In this document: positions 1 through 6,658 of the stretch, piece by piece | Layout of the letters: every line of letters begins with the position of its first letter | How positions within the stretch are numbered: position 1 is the stretch's first letter | From: Dehalococcoidia bacterium UBA5627 | GTDB lineage: Bacteria; Chloroflexota; Dehalococcoidia; Dehalococcoidales; UBA5627 | Direction: 5' to 3' | DNA length: 7,850 nt | Assembly (NCBI GenBank): GCA_002421585.1 | Contig: DIKD01000112.1 | Location: 9,105 to 16,954, forward strand | Notes under the pieces: generated by a model | The model's input: only the letters and a program-made list of their open reading frames with translations | Told to the model about the DNA's origin: nothing | Database searches by the model: none | Position numbers and translations under genes: made by a program

Positions 1-67
1 GGGGCGAGACGACCATGCTGAGCCACGGTCTTATTAAACCCAGGACGAATCGGTCTATCTCGCCCAT
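1..67 (-). CDS. Possible N-terminus of a divergent gene, cut by the window edge
   Basis: A minus-strand ATG at 67-65 opens a frame that stays open to the left edge and reads MGEIDRFVLGLIRPWLSMVV, then SP. The peptide alternates hydrophobic and charged residues and could be the start of a membrane-associated protein. I do not recognise a family from 22 residues. No clear Shine-Dalgarno sequence precedes the ATG, and the frame is also open upstream, so the start is uncertain. The same bases contain an 8-bp inverted repeat (2-9 with 58-65), so the stretch could instead be non-coding. Treat this as a tentative partial gene transcribed away from the methyltransferase gene. Confidence 0.25.
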   Translation of the reverse strand, partial: MGEIDRFVLGLIRPWLSMVVSP

Positions 68-120
68 CAATAATAATGATACAATATTTTTAAGATACAA
101 GGGCGAACGGGAAAACAAAG

Positions 121-171
121 TCCCCTCCCAGGATGCTTCGTCCCGACCTGTCGGGACTCCAGCATGACAGA
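121..171. repeat. Intergenic hairpin repeat (REP/MITE-like unit)
   Basis: The core is an 8-bp perfect stem, GTCCCGAC (140-147) and GTCGGGAC (150-157), with a CT loop. Outside it, ATGCT (133-137) pairs with AGCAT (161-165), leaving small internal mismatches. Read on the minus strand it begins GTCATGCTGGAG and ends GAAGCATCC. That is the style of the short 'GTCAT...GAAGCAT' intergenic repeats dispersed through many bacterial genomes. No T-run follows on either side, so it does not look like a terminator. Only one copy lies in this window, so its repeat status rests on recognising the style. Confidence 0.6.
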
Positions 172-220
172 TAGAGGTTCGCAAAGACGGTTATTATATG
201 TTTCCCCGCAATGCTTCCCG

Positions 221-243
221 TGCTATTATTAGTTAATAACTAA
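221..243 (+). promoter_or_regulatory. Extended -10 promoter with overlapping palindrome, upstream of the rRNA/tRNA methyltransferase gene
   Basis: TGC followed by TATTAT (221-229) fits an extended -10 element (TGn plus a 5/6 match to TATAAT). No good -35 is visible about 17 bases upstream. A transcript would start near 235-236, in the middle of a perfect palindrome, TTAGTTA-A-TAACTAA (229-243). The palindrome could be an operator, or just AT-rich chance. The ribosome binding site follows at 246-250. Confidence 0.4.
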
Positions 244-257
244 ATAGAGGATACGAA

Positions 258-1019
258 ATGGCATATAAGTCCGAAGATACTCCGTTAAAACCGCTCAAGT
301 GGTATAAGAGCCTTGCCGGTAAAAAAGAGCGGCTTGAAGCAGGTGCCTTTCTGGTTGAGGGTGAACGGGCTGTCAGGCAAATTGCCGGGAATAATCCCGA
401 TGCTATCCTTGAGGTGCTATCTACGGATGAAGCGCCCTCTTTTTGCGGTATATATCCTTACAGGCATATTACAGGAGAGCAGTTGCGCTCCATTACATCC
501 ACAACAACTCCGCAGGGAATCATTGCCGTCGTAAGTATCCCTACTGAAATATATTCGAATGTTCTCCCAGGGAATCCCGGCTCCAGAATCTTACTGTTGG
601 AGGGTGTGCAGGACCCCGGAAATGTCGGCAGCCTGATTCGCACGGCGGTTGCTTTCGGCTTTTCGGGTGTGATTATGAGCCAAAAATGTGCCGACCCTCT
701 TTCCCCCAAGGTTGTACAATCGACAGCCGGCACGATTCTCTCGCTGTGGATAAGGCGGACAAACGATTATCTTAGCCTTGCCCGATCTTTACAGAATCGA
801 GGTCATTCAATCGTGTCTACCTCTTTGGATGGGGAAGAAGACCCATCATATTTACATAAAGCGGATAAGTTGCTGCTGGCGCTGGGAAACGAAGCCTCCG
901 GATTATCTCGAGATATTTTAGAACTTGCCGATTACAGATTGAAAATAGCGATTAAAGATAAAGCCGAATCCCTGAATGTAGCCGCCTGCGGGGCTATTTG
1001 CATGTACCTTAGCCGTTGA
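258..1019 (+). CDS. TrmH/SpoU-family RNA 2'-O-methyltransferase
   Basis: This 253-residue protein is a complete SPOUT-class RNA methyltransferase. The family transfers a methyl group from S-adenosylmethionine to a ribose 2'-hydroxyl in rRNA or tRNA in the cytoplasm. The N-terminal part (about 12-95) fits the SpoU substrate-binding domain, with the typical FLVEGERAV at 31-39. The catalytic domain carries all three SpoU motifs. Motif 1 is EGVQDPGNVGSLIRT (115-129), with Asn122 and the conserved Arg128. Motif 2 is LALGNEASGLS (207-217), with Glu212. Motif 3 contains ESLNVA (237-242), which helps form the trefoil knot that binds the cofactor. Length and domain order match RlmB/YsgA-type enzymes, but the exact nucleotide modified cannot be read from the sequence. 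AGAGG at 246-250, seven bases before the ATG, supports this start. It appears to be transcribed alone or with the broken gene downstream. Confidence 0.93.
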   Translation: MAYKSEDTPLKPLKWYKSLAGKKERLEAGAFLVEGERAVRQIAGNNPDAILEVLSTDEAPSFCGIYPYRHITGEQLRSITSTTTPQGIIAVVSIPTEIYSNVLPGNPGSRILLLEGVQDPGNVGSLIRTAVAFGFSGVIMSQKCADPLSPKVVQSTAGTILSLWIRRTNDYLSLARSLQNRGHSIVSTSLDGEEDPSYLHKADKLLLALGNEASGLSRDILELADYRLKIAIKDKAESLNVAACGAICMYLSR

Positions 1020-1051
1020 TAACGTAAATATAAAATTATATTTTAACGTTA
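1020..1051 (+). repeat. AT-rich hairpin just before a Shine-Dalgarno sequence
   Basis: TAACGTAAATATAA (1020-1033) is nearly complementary to the stretch at 1036-1051, with a two-base bulge and a two-base loop. It starts directly after the methyltransferase stop codon and ends two bases before AGGAGG (1054-1059) of the next gene. It has no T-run of the usual terminator kind. It could be a weak 3'-end stem, an operator, or a structure affecting initiation of the next gene. The sequence does not decide between these. Confidence 0.4.
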
Positions 1052-1065
1052 AAAGGAGGGATTAA

Positions 1066-1870
1066 ATGCAAGGTAAACAGGGTATCCTCTGGGTCAAGAT
1101 TTCAGTTGTGGTGACTTTCTTGATAATGATTTCCGCAAATGTACTTGCCAACATACTCCCCATTAACGGGGTCAGCACCGGCCAAGTCTCCGATGCCTAT
1201 CAAAACCTTTTTACTCCGACCGGTCTGAAATTTTCCATCTGGGGAGCAATCTATCTTTTACTGGCAGGGTACGTATTGTATGCGCTGGGATTTTTCCAGG
1301 CTGATAAAAACAATGTTAAAACTGAATTATAGTATCGAACAGGAATTATCTTCTCAATTTCCTCTCTGGTAAATACGGCATGGCTATTGTGCTGGCACTA
1401 CGACCTTATTCCTTTATCGATGCTTTTAATGGTTGTACTCCTGGTGTGCCTTATCTATATCGTGCATATAATTAGCAAGGAAGATTTATCGCTGCGCGAT
1501 AAAATATTCATCAGGCTCCCTTTCAGCGTCTATTTCGGCTGGATAAGCGTGGCAACGATAGCCAATGTAACGGTGCTTTTGGTGAGATGGAACTGGGACG
1601 GGTTCGGTATATCGGAAGCTATATGGGCGGCAATTATCGTCGCAGTGGGGTTAATAATAGGAGCGGTTACGGCGGTTGAAAACAGAGATATCGCCTATGC
1701 GCTGGTATTCCTCTGGGCATATGCCGGCATACTTATCAAGCACACATCCGCCGGCGGCTTTTCGGGGCAATATACGGAAGTAGTTATTACAGTAATTGCC
1801 TGTATAGTCCTCCTGGTAACGGCTTTAATTTATATAATATGGAGTGGGAAAAGGTTGGATAAAAAAGTCG
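1066..1870 (+). pseudogene. TspO/MBR-like multi-pass membrane protein, broken by an in-frame TAG and missing its own stop
   Basis: The gene starts well, with AGGAGG at 1054-1059 and ATG at 1066. It encodes an N-terminal membrane helix (about 7-30), the conserved-looking ANVLANILPINGVSTG (24-39), and FSIWGAIYLLLAGYVLY (56-72). These features resemble the family often labelled tryptophan-rich sensory protein (TspO/MBR-like), whose role in anaerobes is unclear. At codon 89 the frame meets TAG (1330-1332). The very next codon continues the same protein in the same frame: YRTGIIFSISSLVNTAWLLC, then WHYDLIPLS, then further helices including RDIAYALVFLWAYAGI. So a single base change, not a frameshift, splits it. 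The expected length of about 265 residues ends near 1865, but no stop occurs there, and the frame stays open into the following lipoprotein gene. The end given is therefore an estimate. Most likely this is a decaying gene. Amber read-through or a sequencing error are alternatives. The family call is moderate; the in-frame stop is certain. Confidence 0.75.
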
Positions 1871-1900
1871 AAAAGTTAGCATTGCTAACTTTTCTCTTTA
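1871..1900 (+). terminator. Hairpin of terminator type between the TspO-like and lipoprotein genes
   Basis: AAAAGTTAGC (1871-1880) and GCTAACTTTT (1884-1893) form a perfect 10-bp stem with an ATT loop, followed by CTCTTTA. The stem is AT-rich and the T-run is interrupted, so it would be a weak intrinsic terminator. The flanking A and T runs could let it work in both directions. It lies where the TspO-like gene should have ended, which fits a transcription unit boundary ahead of the lipoprotein gene. Confidence 0.55.
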
Positions 1901-1950
1901 TCTGCCGTTATAGTTTATATAAAATTATTAACTATAAAAGGGGTCGGAAT

Positions 1951-2667
1951 ATGCTAAAGATGATAAAAAAATTGTCTTTTGTTTTTCTTGCGCTTGTGTT
2001 GTTTATGATGCCGCTTGTCGGCTGCAGTTCTGTCAACGAACCGATAGACATCAATTTCGATTTAAATCAGGATGCGGAAGGCTGGGCGGGCGGTTTTACC
2101 GATTTGCCGGTAGAATACGAGCAGGATATTTACCAGCTGGATTACGGGTATGTGGATTCACCGTTGGGCGGGAAAGCGCTGATGTTAAGCAGTATGAACC
2201 GCAGCGATGATATTTTTATGTTTATCAAGAAGCAGCTTACATCCGATGACGGGTTAAACCCTGATACGACCTATCTGGTTACCATAGAAGTAAAGTTTGC
2301 TTCCAATGCTCCTGCCGGTGCCGTTGGAATCGGCGGGCCTCCCGGTGAAGCGGTTTACGTTAAGGTCGGGGCTTCTAAAATCGAACCCAGCCCTATAGAC
2401 AAAGACGGTTTTTATGAATTGAGCGTTGATAAAGGACAGCAGAGCTCGGGCGGTTACGATGCGGTAGTTGTAGGTAATGTTGCCAAGTTGGTCAATGATG
2501 ATTTTGAAACCTATGAATTGAAGACACTCGACAATCAGGATAATCCGCTGGAAGTTACTACCGATGCCGATGGCAATATGTGGATATTTGCCGGCACCGA
2601 TTCCGGCTTCGAAGGTCTGACAACTCTTTATTATACAGAGGTCAATGTTACCATCGAAGCTAAATAA
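1951..2667 (+). CDS. Uncharacterised secreted lipoprotein
   Basis: This 238-residue protein has a classic lipoprotein signal. Lys residues at 3, 6 and 7 precede a hydrophobic stretch (about 9-20) and the lipobox LVGC (22-25), so it should be cleaved and lipidated at Cys25 and anchored outside the cytoplasmic membrane. The mature part is acidic and rich in beta-forming stretches. It contains distinctive segments such as NRSDDIFMFIKKQL, SNAPAGAVGIGGPPGEAVYV and AGTDSGFEGLTTLYY. These recall an uncharacterised family of secreted bacterial proteins, but I know no function for it. AAAAGGGG (1936-1943), seven bases before ATG 1951, supports this start; the ATG at 1960 is an alternative. The same frame is open upstream to 1333, but that part belongs to the broken TspO-like gene. 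Annotating one 426-residue protein would be a mistake. Confidence 0.88.
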   Translation: MLKMIKKLSFVFLALVLFMMPLVGCSSVNEPIDINFDLNQDAEGWAGGFTDLPVEYEQDIYQLDYGYVDSPLGGKALMLSSMNRSDDIFMFIKKQLTSDDGLNPDTTYLVTIEVKFASNAPAGAVGIGGPPGEAVYVKVGASKIEPSPIDKDGFYELSVDKGQQSSGGYDAVVVGNVAKLVNDDFETYELKTLDNQDNPLEVTTDADGNMWIFAGTDSGFEGLTTLYYTEVNVTIEAK

Positions 2668-2694
2668 TAATAAGAGTTCTCCTCCCCTTATATT

Positions 2695-2731
2695 GCTTCC
2701 TGCAGCTTATTAGCCGCAGGAAGCTTTTTTT
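2695..2731 (+). terminator. Strong intrinsic terminator after the lipoprotein gene
   Basis: GCTTCCTGC (2695-2703) pairs perfectly with GCAGGAAGC (2716-2724), and a run of seven T (2725-2731) follows directly. It lies 27 bases after the lipoprotein stop codon and ends that transcript before the next promoter. Confidence 0.93.
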
Positions 2732-2736
2732 AAATA

Positions 2737-2765
2737 TTGACCTTATCCATCGTCTATTCTACAAT
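2737..2765 (+). promoter_or_regulatory. Near-consensus sigma-70-type promoter, probably giving a leaderless mRNA
   Basis: TTGACC (2737-2742) and TACAAT (2760-2765) each match the consensus at five of six bases and are separated by the ideal 17 bases. Transcription should start 6-7 bases after the -10, at 2771-2773. That is the ATG (2772) of the GIDE-LemA gene. No Shine-Dalgarno sequence precedes this ATG. Confidence 0.75.
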
Positions 2766-2771
2766 TGTCGC

Positions 2772-4094
2772 ATGCCTTCTGAAACGCTAACCATTGTGAT
2801 AACCGTCGTTGCCATGCTGGCTGCGGCCGGTTGTATGGTGGCGGCTTTTCGTGCCTTCAAGTATATGCGCACCATCGACGATTGCCCGACATCCAAAACG
2901 CAGGGAGTTTTTATCGGGCTGACCGAACTGAAAGGCACAGCGGAAAGCGATGAACCGCTCATAAGTTATCTTGCCGGAAAGAAGTGCGTGCAGTATGACT
3001 GGAAGGTGGATGAGCACTGGTCTCGTACGGTACATGAAACTTACACAGATGCGCAGGGGCATGTGCATTCTCGAACACGCGTTGAAAGCGGCTGGAAAAA
3101 TATAGCCGGCGAGCAAAAACATATTCCTTTCTATCTAAAGGACGATGCCGGTTTAATACGCATTGTTCCCGAGGGCGCCGAAATCCAAAATATCAGGGTT
3201 TTTGTAGAAAAATGTACCCCGAAAGACGATTTATATTACGGAAAGTGCCCGGTTAGAGAGATTCCACATACCACCCGCAAACGAAGGTTTTACGAATCGG
3301 CTATCCCTTTGCATACCAGGCTCTATGTAATCGGTCAGGCACGTGAAAGGCAGGATATGGTTGCTGCCGAAATAGCGTGGGATAAAGATGTAAAAATGTA
3401 TATAATCTCAAACCGCACCGAAAAGCAGGTTCGCTCCTCTTATCTGCGCGGGTTCTGGTTATGGCTGATAGCCGGTTTGCTGTGCGCACTCGGCGGAACC
3501 GCTGCCTTAACTTATATGGGGGGAGATATCCCGGTATTCGTCTGGCAACCTTTTGTTGTCACCGTCGCTATATATCTTTTTATTTTTATACTTGCCTGGG
3601 TCTTGAATGTTTATAACAGCCTGATAAACCTGCATAATCGTGTTAAACAGGGCTGGTCGCAGGTGGATATCCAGTTGAAACGCCGCTACGATTTAATCCC
3701 CAATCTGGTTAAGACGGTCGAGGGTTATCGCTGTTATGAATCCGATCTGCAGATACTGATTGTCGAACTGCGAAGTCAATTGCAGGCTACTCCGCCCGGC
3801 GAAAAGGGCGGTGATTTTAAAGGCATGGCGCCGCTAATCAATATCATTAGTGAAAAATACCCCGAACTCAAGGCAAGCCAGTCCTTTATACGGTTGCAGC
3901 AACAACTTTCGGAAACGGAACAGCGCATTGCACTGGCACGTGATTATTATAATGATATCGCTACGTTTTACAATACACGGCTGGAAATTATCCCCGACAG
4001 GTTCGTGGCTTTTCTTGCCCGACTGAGTCCGCGCCCCCTGATGGGAGCAGCCGATTTCGAGCGCGCCCCGGTGCAGGTTAAACTGGCGGAGTGA
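2772..4094 (+). CDS. Membrane protein joining a GIDE (MUL1-like) domain to a LemA domain
   Basis: This 440-residue protein has an N-terminal membrane helix (about 6-27) and a soluble region (about 40-215). A pair of helices (about 228-249 and 256-279) leads into a C-terminal LemA domain (about 280-435). The middle region has features of the GIDE domain of the mitochondrial ligase MUL1: FIGLTELKGTAES, PLISYLAGKKCVQYDWKV (62-79), PFYLKDDAGLIRIVPEGAEI (119-138), and IPLHTRLYVIGQA (178-190). No RING domain is present, so ubiquitin ligase activity is not expected. LemA hallmarks are clear: YNSLINLHNRVKQGWSQVD (281-299), QLKRRYDLIPNLVKTV (301-316), and YPELKAS with the following helices up to IIPDRF (406-411). 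LemA proteins form a long helical bundle on the membrane; their molecular role is poorly known. The gene stands alone between two terminators. Its start is fixed by the domain layout and by the promoter just upstream. Confidence 0.87.
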   Translation: MPSETLTIVITVVAMLAAAGCMVAAFRAFKYMRTIDDCPTSKTQGVFIGLTELKGTAESDEPLISYLAGKKCVQYDWKVDEHWSRTVHETYTDAQGHVHSRTRVESGWKNIAGEQKHIPFYLKDDAGLIRIVPEGAEIQNIRVFVEKCTPKDDLYYGKCPVREIPHTTRKRRFYESAIPLHTRLYVIGQARERQDMVAAEIAWDKDVKMYIISNRTEKQVRSSYLRGFWLWLIAGLLCALGGTAALTYMGGDIPVFVWQPFVVTVAIYLFIFILAWVLNVYNSLINLHNRVKQGWSQVDIQLKRRYDLIPNLVKTVEGYRCYESDLQILIVELRSQLQATPPGEKGGDFKGMAPLINIISEKYPELKASQSFIRLQQQLSETEQRIALARDYYNDIATFYNTRLEIIPDRFVAFLARLSPRPLMGAADFERAPVQVKLAE

Positions 4095-4101
4095 TGGCAT
4101 T

Positions 4102-4117
4102 ATTCAGGCGCCTGAAT
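4102..4117. repeat. Perfect 16-base palindrome after the GIDE-LemA gene
   Basis: ATTCAGGCGCCTGAAT (4102-4117) is fully self-complementary and begins eight bases after the stop codon. As RNA it could fold with a four-base loop, and CTTTATT follows, so it may add to termination. As DNA it could bind a dimeric regulator. Neither use is shown. Confidence 0.5.
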
Positions 4118-4167
4118 CTTTATTGTCATTAAATTTATATCGGTATATAATATAAGCCTTTAGCCAA

Positions 4168-4193
4168 AAGCCGGATATTTCGGCTTGTTTTTA
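4168..4193 (+). terminator. Intrinsic terminator in the GIDE-LemA/MATE spacer
   Basis: AAGCCG (4168-4173) pairs with CGGCTT (4181-4186) across a seven-base loop, followed by GTTTTT (4187-4192). It lies 74 bases after the GIDE-LemA stop and is the likely end of that transcript. The remaining spacer up to 4365 holds a similar but weaker stem (about 4255-4271) and AT-rich DNA. I see no gene or clear promoter in it. Confidence 0.65.
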
Positions 4194-4365
4194 TAAATTG
4201 AACTTGAAGTGGAAAATCATTATCTTTTTTACGGTTTGTACATCATAAAGATAAAGCCGGGTTTTCGGTTAAGATATAAGTGGTCTTTTTAAGAAACCTC
4301 GAACCAGTAGTCATTTTCCCCTGCAAACGATATTCCTTTTAATTTGGGAGTAATCAACACCGTAT

Positions 4366-5739
4366 ATGAGTAAACATACCGTTTTTGATACCGATAACAT
4401 CGGTAAACTTTTATTGAAATTAACTATTCCGGCGTTTATCGGTATGGCTGTCATTTCTTTATATAACGTTGTCGATACCATCTTCGTCGGGCAATATGTC
4501 GGTAAACTGGGCATTGCTGCTCTTTCAATCGTCTTCCCGATACAGATGCTTTCAATGGCTATCGGTCATTTGACCGGTATGGGCGGAGCCGCTCTGATAT
4601 CAATGTCAATCGGGAAGGGGGATAAAACAAGAGCGGAACAGATTCTGGGTAATGCCATTACTCCGACCATAGTATTCTCCGCTATCCTGATGATATTCGG
4701 CTTATCCAATACCGATTTCTGGTTGAAACTGATCGGGGCTTCGGATTCTGTTTTACCCTATGCCTCCGATTATCTTCGTATAATTCTTATCGGTATGTTC
4801 TTTCAGACATTTGCTATGTCTTTCAATTTTCTTATCAGGGCTGAGGGGAATGTGCGCGTGCCGATGATAAGTATGATTATCGGGGCGGTATTGAATATTG
4901 TTCTCGATGCTATTTTTATCATTCCGCTGGGGTTGGGTGTTGCCGGAGCTGCATGGGCAACCATTATCGCCCAACTCGTGTCGGTCGTCTATTGTGTTTA
5001 CTACTATCTGTCGGGCAGGAGTTTTCTTAAAATCTATCTTAAAAATCTTTTAATAAACTGGAAGATTCTGGGCTCGATTTTTGCCATCGGCATCTCTTCT
5101 TTTGTTATGATGATGGCAACCAGCATCTGTGCCATTATCATTAACCGTGTCCTCAATCAATACGGCGGAGACCTGGCAGTATCCGCTTACGGCATTATTA
5201 ACAGGATTATGATGTTTGCCTTGATGCCGGGTATGGTAATCGGGCAGGGGTTGCAGCCTATTCTTGGGTTCAATTACGGAGCCAAACGCTACGACAGGGG
5301 GCTGAAAGTAATCAAGATAGCCGTTACGGCGGCTACTGTTTGCTGTGTGGCGGCGTTTATCGTTCTTTATTCGTTCCCCGAGCTTTTTGTTCGTATTTTC
5401 AACAGCGACCCGGAACTTATTGCATTGACGGTGTACGGTGCAAGGCGCATTTTTATCGCCATGCCGATAATCGGGTTTATGATGGTTAGCTCTACAATGT
5501 TTCAGGCTCTCGGGAAACCTGTTCAGGCGTTCCTGTCGTCTGTTTCGAGAACGGTGCTATTTCTTCTGCCGGCGGTATTGATACTGCCGCATTACTGGCA
5601 GCTGGACGGCGTCTGGCTGGCATTTCCGATTACCGACGGGCTGACATTTACGCTGGTTTTAAGCCTTTTTATCCCGCAGATAAGGCAACTGGTAGGGCTT
5701 AGAAAAAATCAATTACAAAACGAGCCATATAGGAATTAA
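4366..5739 (+). CDS. MATE-family multidrug efflux transporter
   Basis: This 457-residue, very hydrophobic protein has the length and roughly twelve-helix pattern of MATE (NorM/MepA-type) exporters. These expel cationic drugs, dyes or metabolites from the cytoplasm using a sodium or proton gradient. The start is typical: after a short hydrophilic tail comes LLLKLTIPAFIGMAVISLYN, then VVDTIFVGQYVGKLGIAAL (35-53). The second half begins near residue 230 and repeats the layout, with the typical SAYGIINRIMMF, PGMVIGQGLQPILGFNYGAK and later AKRYDRGLKV. Substrate and coupling ion cannot be told from sequence. The ATG at 4366 is the only good start, because a TAA lies at 4351 in the same frame. The nearest purine-rich site, GGGAG (4346-4350), is 15 bases away, unusually far, so translation may be weak or differently initiated. 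There is no regulator gene beside it. Confidence 0.93.
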   Translation: MSKHTVFDTDNIGKLLLKLTIPAFIGMAVISLYNVVDTIFVGQYVGKLGIAALSIVFPIQMLSMAIGHLTGMGGAALISMSIGKGDKTRAEQILGNAITPTIVFSAILMIFGLSNTDFWLKLIGASDSVLPYASDYLRIILIGMFFQTFAMSFNFLIRAEGNVRVPMISMIIGAVLNIVLDAIFIIPLGLGVAGAAWATIIAQLVSVVYCVYYYLSGRSFLKIYLKNLLINWKILGSIFAIGISSFVMMMATSICAIIINRVLNQYGGDLAVSAYGIINRIMMFALMPGMVIGQGLQPILGFNYGAKRYDRGLKVIKIAVTAATVCCVAAFIVLYSFPELFVRIFNSDPELIALTVYGARRIFIAMPIIGFMMVSSTMFQALGKPVQAFLSSVSRTVLFLLPAVLILPHYWQLDGVWLAFPITDGLTFTLVLSLFIPQIRQLVGLRKNQLQNEPYRN

Positions 5740-5822
5740 GAGCAGCGGCTATCCTTGAATAAATGTGTTAAGATTAAAAAGATATAGATTTAATAATTGA
5801 AATCGGTCAGAGGGCAACATTG

Positions 5823-6647
5823 ATGCGGCAAAAGACATCCGGTAAGAAGATAGGGCTGGCACTGGGGAGCGGTACTGCCAGAGGGTTGGCTCATATAGGG
5901 GTGCTGGAAGTTTTACTCGGAATGGGGATTCATATCGATATGATTTCCGGTACCAGTATGGGGTCTATGGTGGCAGGGGTATATGCCAAGGGCGAAAATA
6001 TTGAAGCTATGAAGGAAATGGCTAGAGACCTCGGCTCCAAAAGGCTGTCATTGCTGACAGAGCCGACATTATCCAGAACCGGTCTAATAAGCGGGGTTAA
6101 AATAAATAACGCGTTAAAGTCTATTTTCGGGGATATGAGGTTTGAAGATTTGAAAATCCCCTTTGCCTGTTCTGCTACCGATATCGAAAGCGGCCACGAA
6201 GTGGTTATCGACCGCGGGCTGGTAAGGGAGGGGGTAAGAGCCAGTTGTACCGTACCGGTAATACTTGCTCCGATTAAAATAGAGGGCAGATATCTGGTTG
6301 ACGGGGCGCTGGTAAATCCCGTGCCGGCAGACCTTTTAAGAAAAATGGGCGCAGATATTGTAATTGCGGTTAACGTCACGCCACTTGAAGATGATAATTC
6401 CAGGGTTAATAATGTTAAGAAAGACAAACGAAAAGAGCCCAACATTCTGAGTATTGCCTTTCAAACGGTAAATATTATCGCCGGCCAGAGACTGCTTACC
6501 TGTATGCAATATGCCGATATTGTCATAAGCCCCCGGGTAAACCACATAGGACGCGGAGACTTTCATCGTGCGGATGAGCTTATTCATCAGGGCGAACTGG
6601 CTGCTTTAGCCTGCGAACAGCAACTTAAACCCCTGATAAATATATAA
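5823..6647 (+). CDS. Patatin-like phospholipase/esterase (RssA type)
   Basis: This 274-residue protein is a complete small patatin-domain serine hydrolase, a family that cleaves acyl chains from lipids using a Ser-Asp dyad. The oxyanion-hole loop is GSGTARG (15-21), replacing the more usual GGGxRG. The nucleophile motif is GTSMG (43-47) with Ser45, and the Asp is in DGA (160-162) within YLVDGALVNPVP. Size and motifs match the bacterial RssA/YlbK group, whose natural substrates are mostly unknown. There is no signal peptide, so it should act in the cytoplasm or on the inner face of the membrane. GAGGG (5810-5814) lies eight bases before ATG 5823, which I prefer; the TTG at 5820 would add one residue. 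An 83-base gap with no clear terminator separates it from the MATE gene, so shared transcription is possible. Confidence 0.93.
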   Translation: MRQKTSGKKIGLALGSGTARGLAHIGVLEVLLGMGIHIDMISGTSMGSMVAGVYAKGENIEAMKEMARDLGSKRLSLLTEPTLSRTGLISGVKINNALKSIFGDMRFEDLKIPFACSATDIESGHEVVIDRGLVREGVRASCTVPVILAPIKIEGRYLVDGALVNPVPADLLRKMGADIVIAVNVTPLEDDNSRVNNVKKDKRKEPNILSIAFQTVNIIAGQRLLTCMQYADIVISPRVNHIGRGDFHRADELIHQGELAALACEQQLKPLINI

Positions 6648-6658
6648 ACCTCTCGTAA

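Noticed and set aside
1..65. tRNA-like shape: an 8-bp closing stem (2-9 with 58-65) around about 48 bases
   Set aside because: The total is too short, and neither strand has a T-arm with the usual TTCRA core or a convincing anticodon arm. A minus-strand protein start or chance explains it equally well.
121..171. Transcription terminator
   Set aside because: The hairpin is strong, but no T-run follows it on either strand and no clear gene ends just before it. A dispersed repeat fits better.
1387..2667. One 426-residue protein starting at TTG 1387
   Set aside because: The front half is the continuation of the TspO-like protein upstream of the TAG. The back half has its own ribosome binding site, ATG and lipoprotein signal at 1951. 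They share a frame only because a stop was lost.
3834..4100. 88-residue open frame on the minus strand
   Set aside because: It is antisense to the LemA hallmark region of the plus-strand gene and has no family features.
5930..6445. 171-residue open frame on the minus strand
   Set aside because: It lies wholly inside the patatin gene, which has all its catalytic motifs on the plus strand. The minus-strand product has no recognisable motif.
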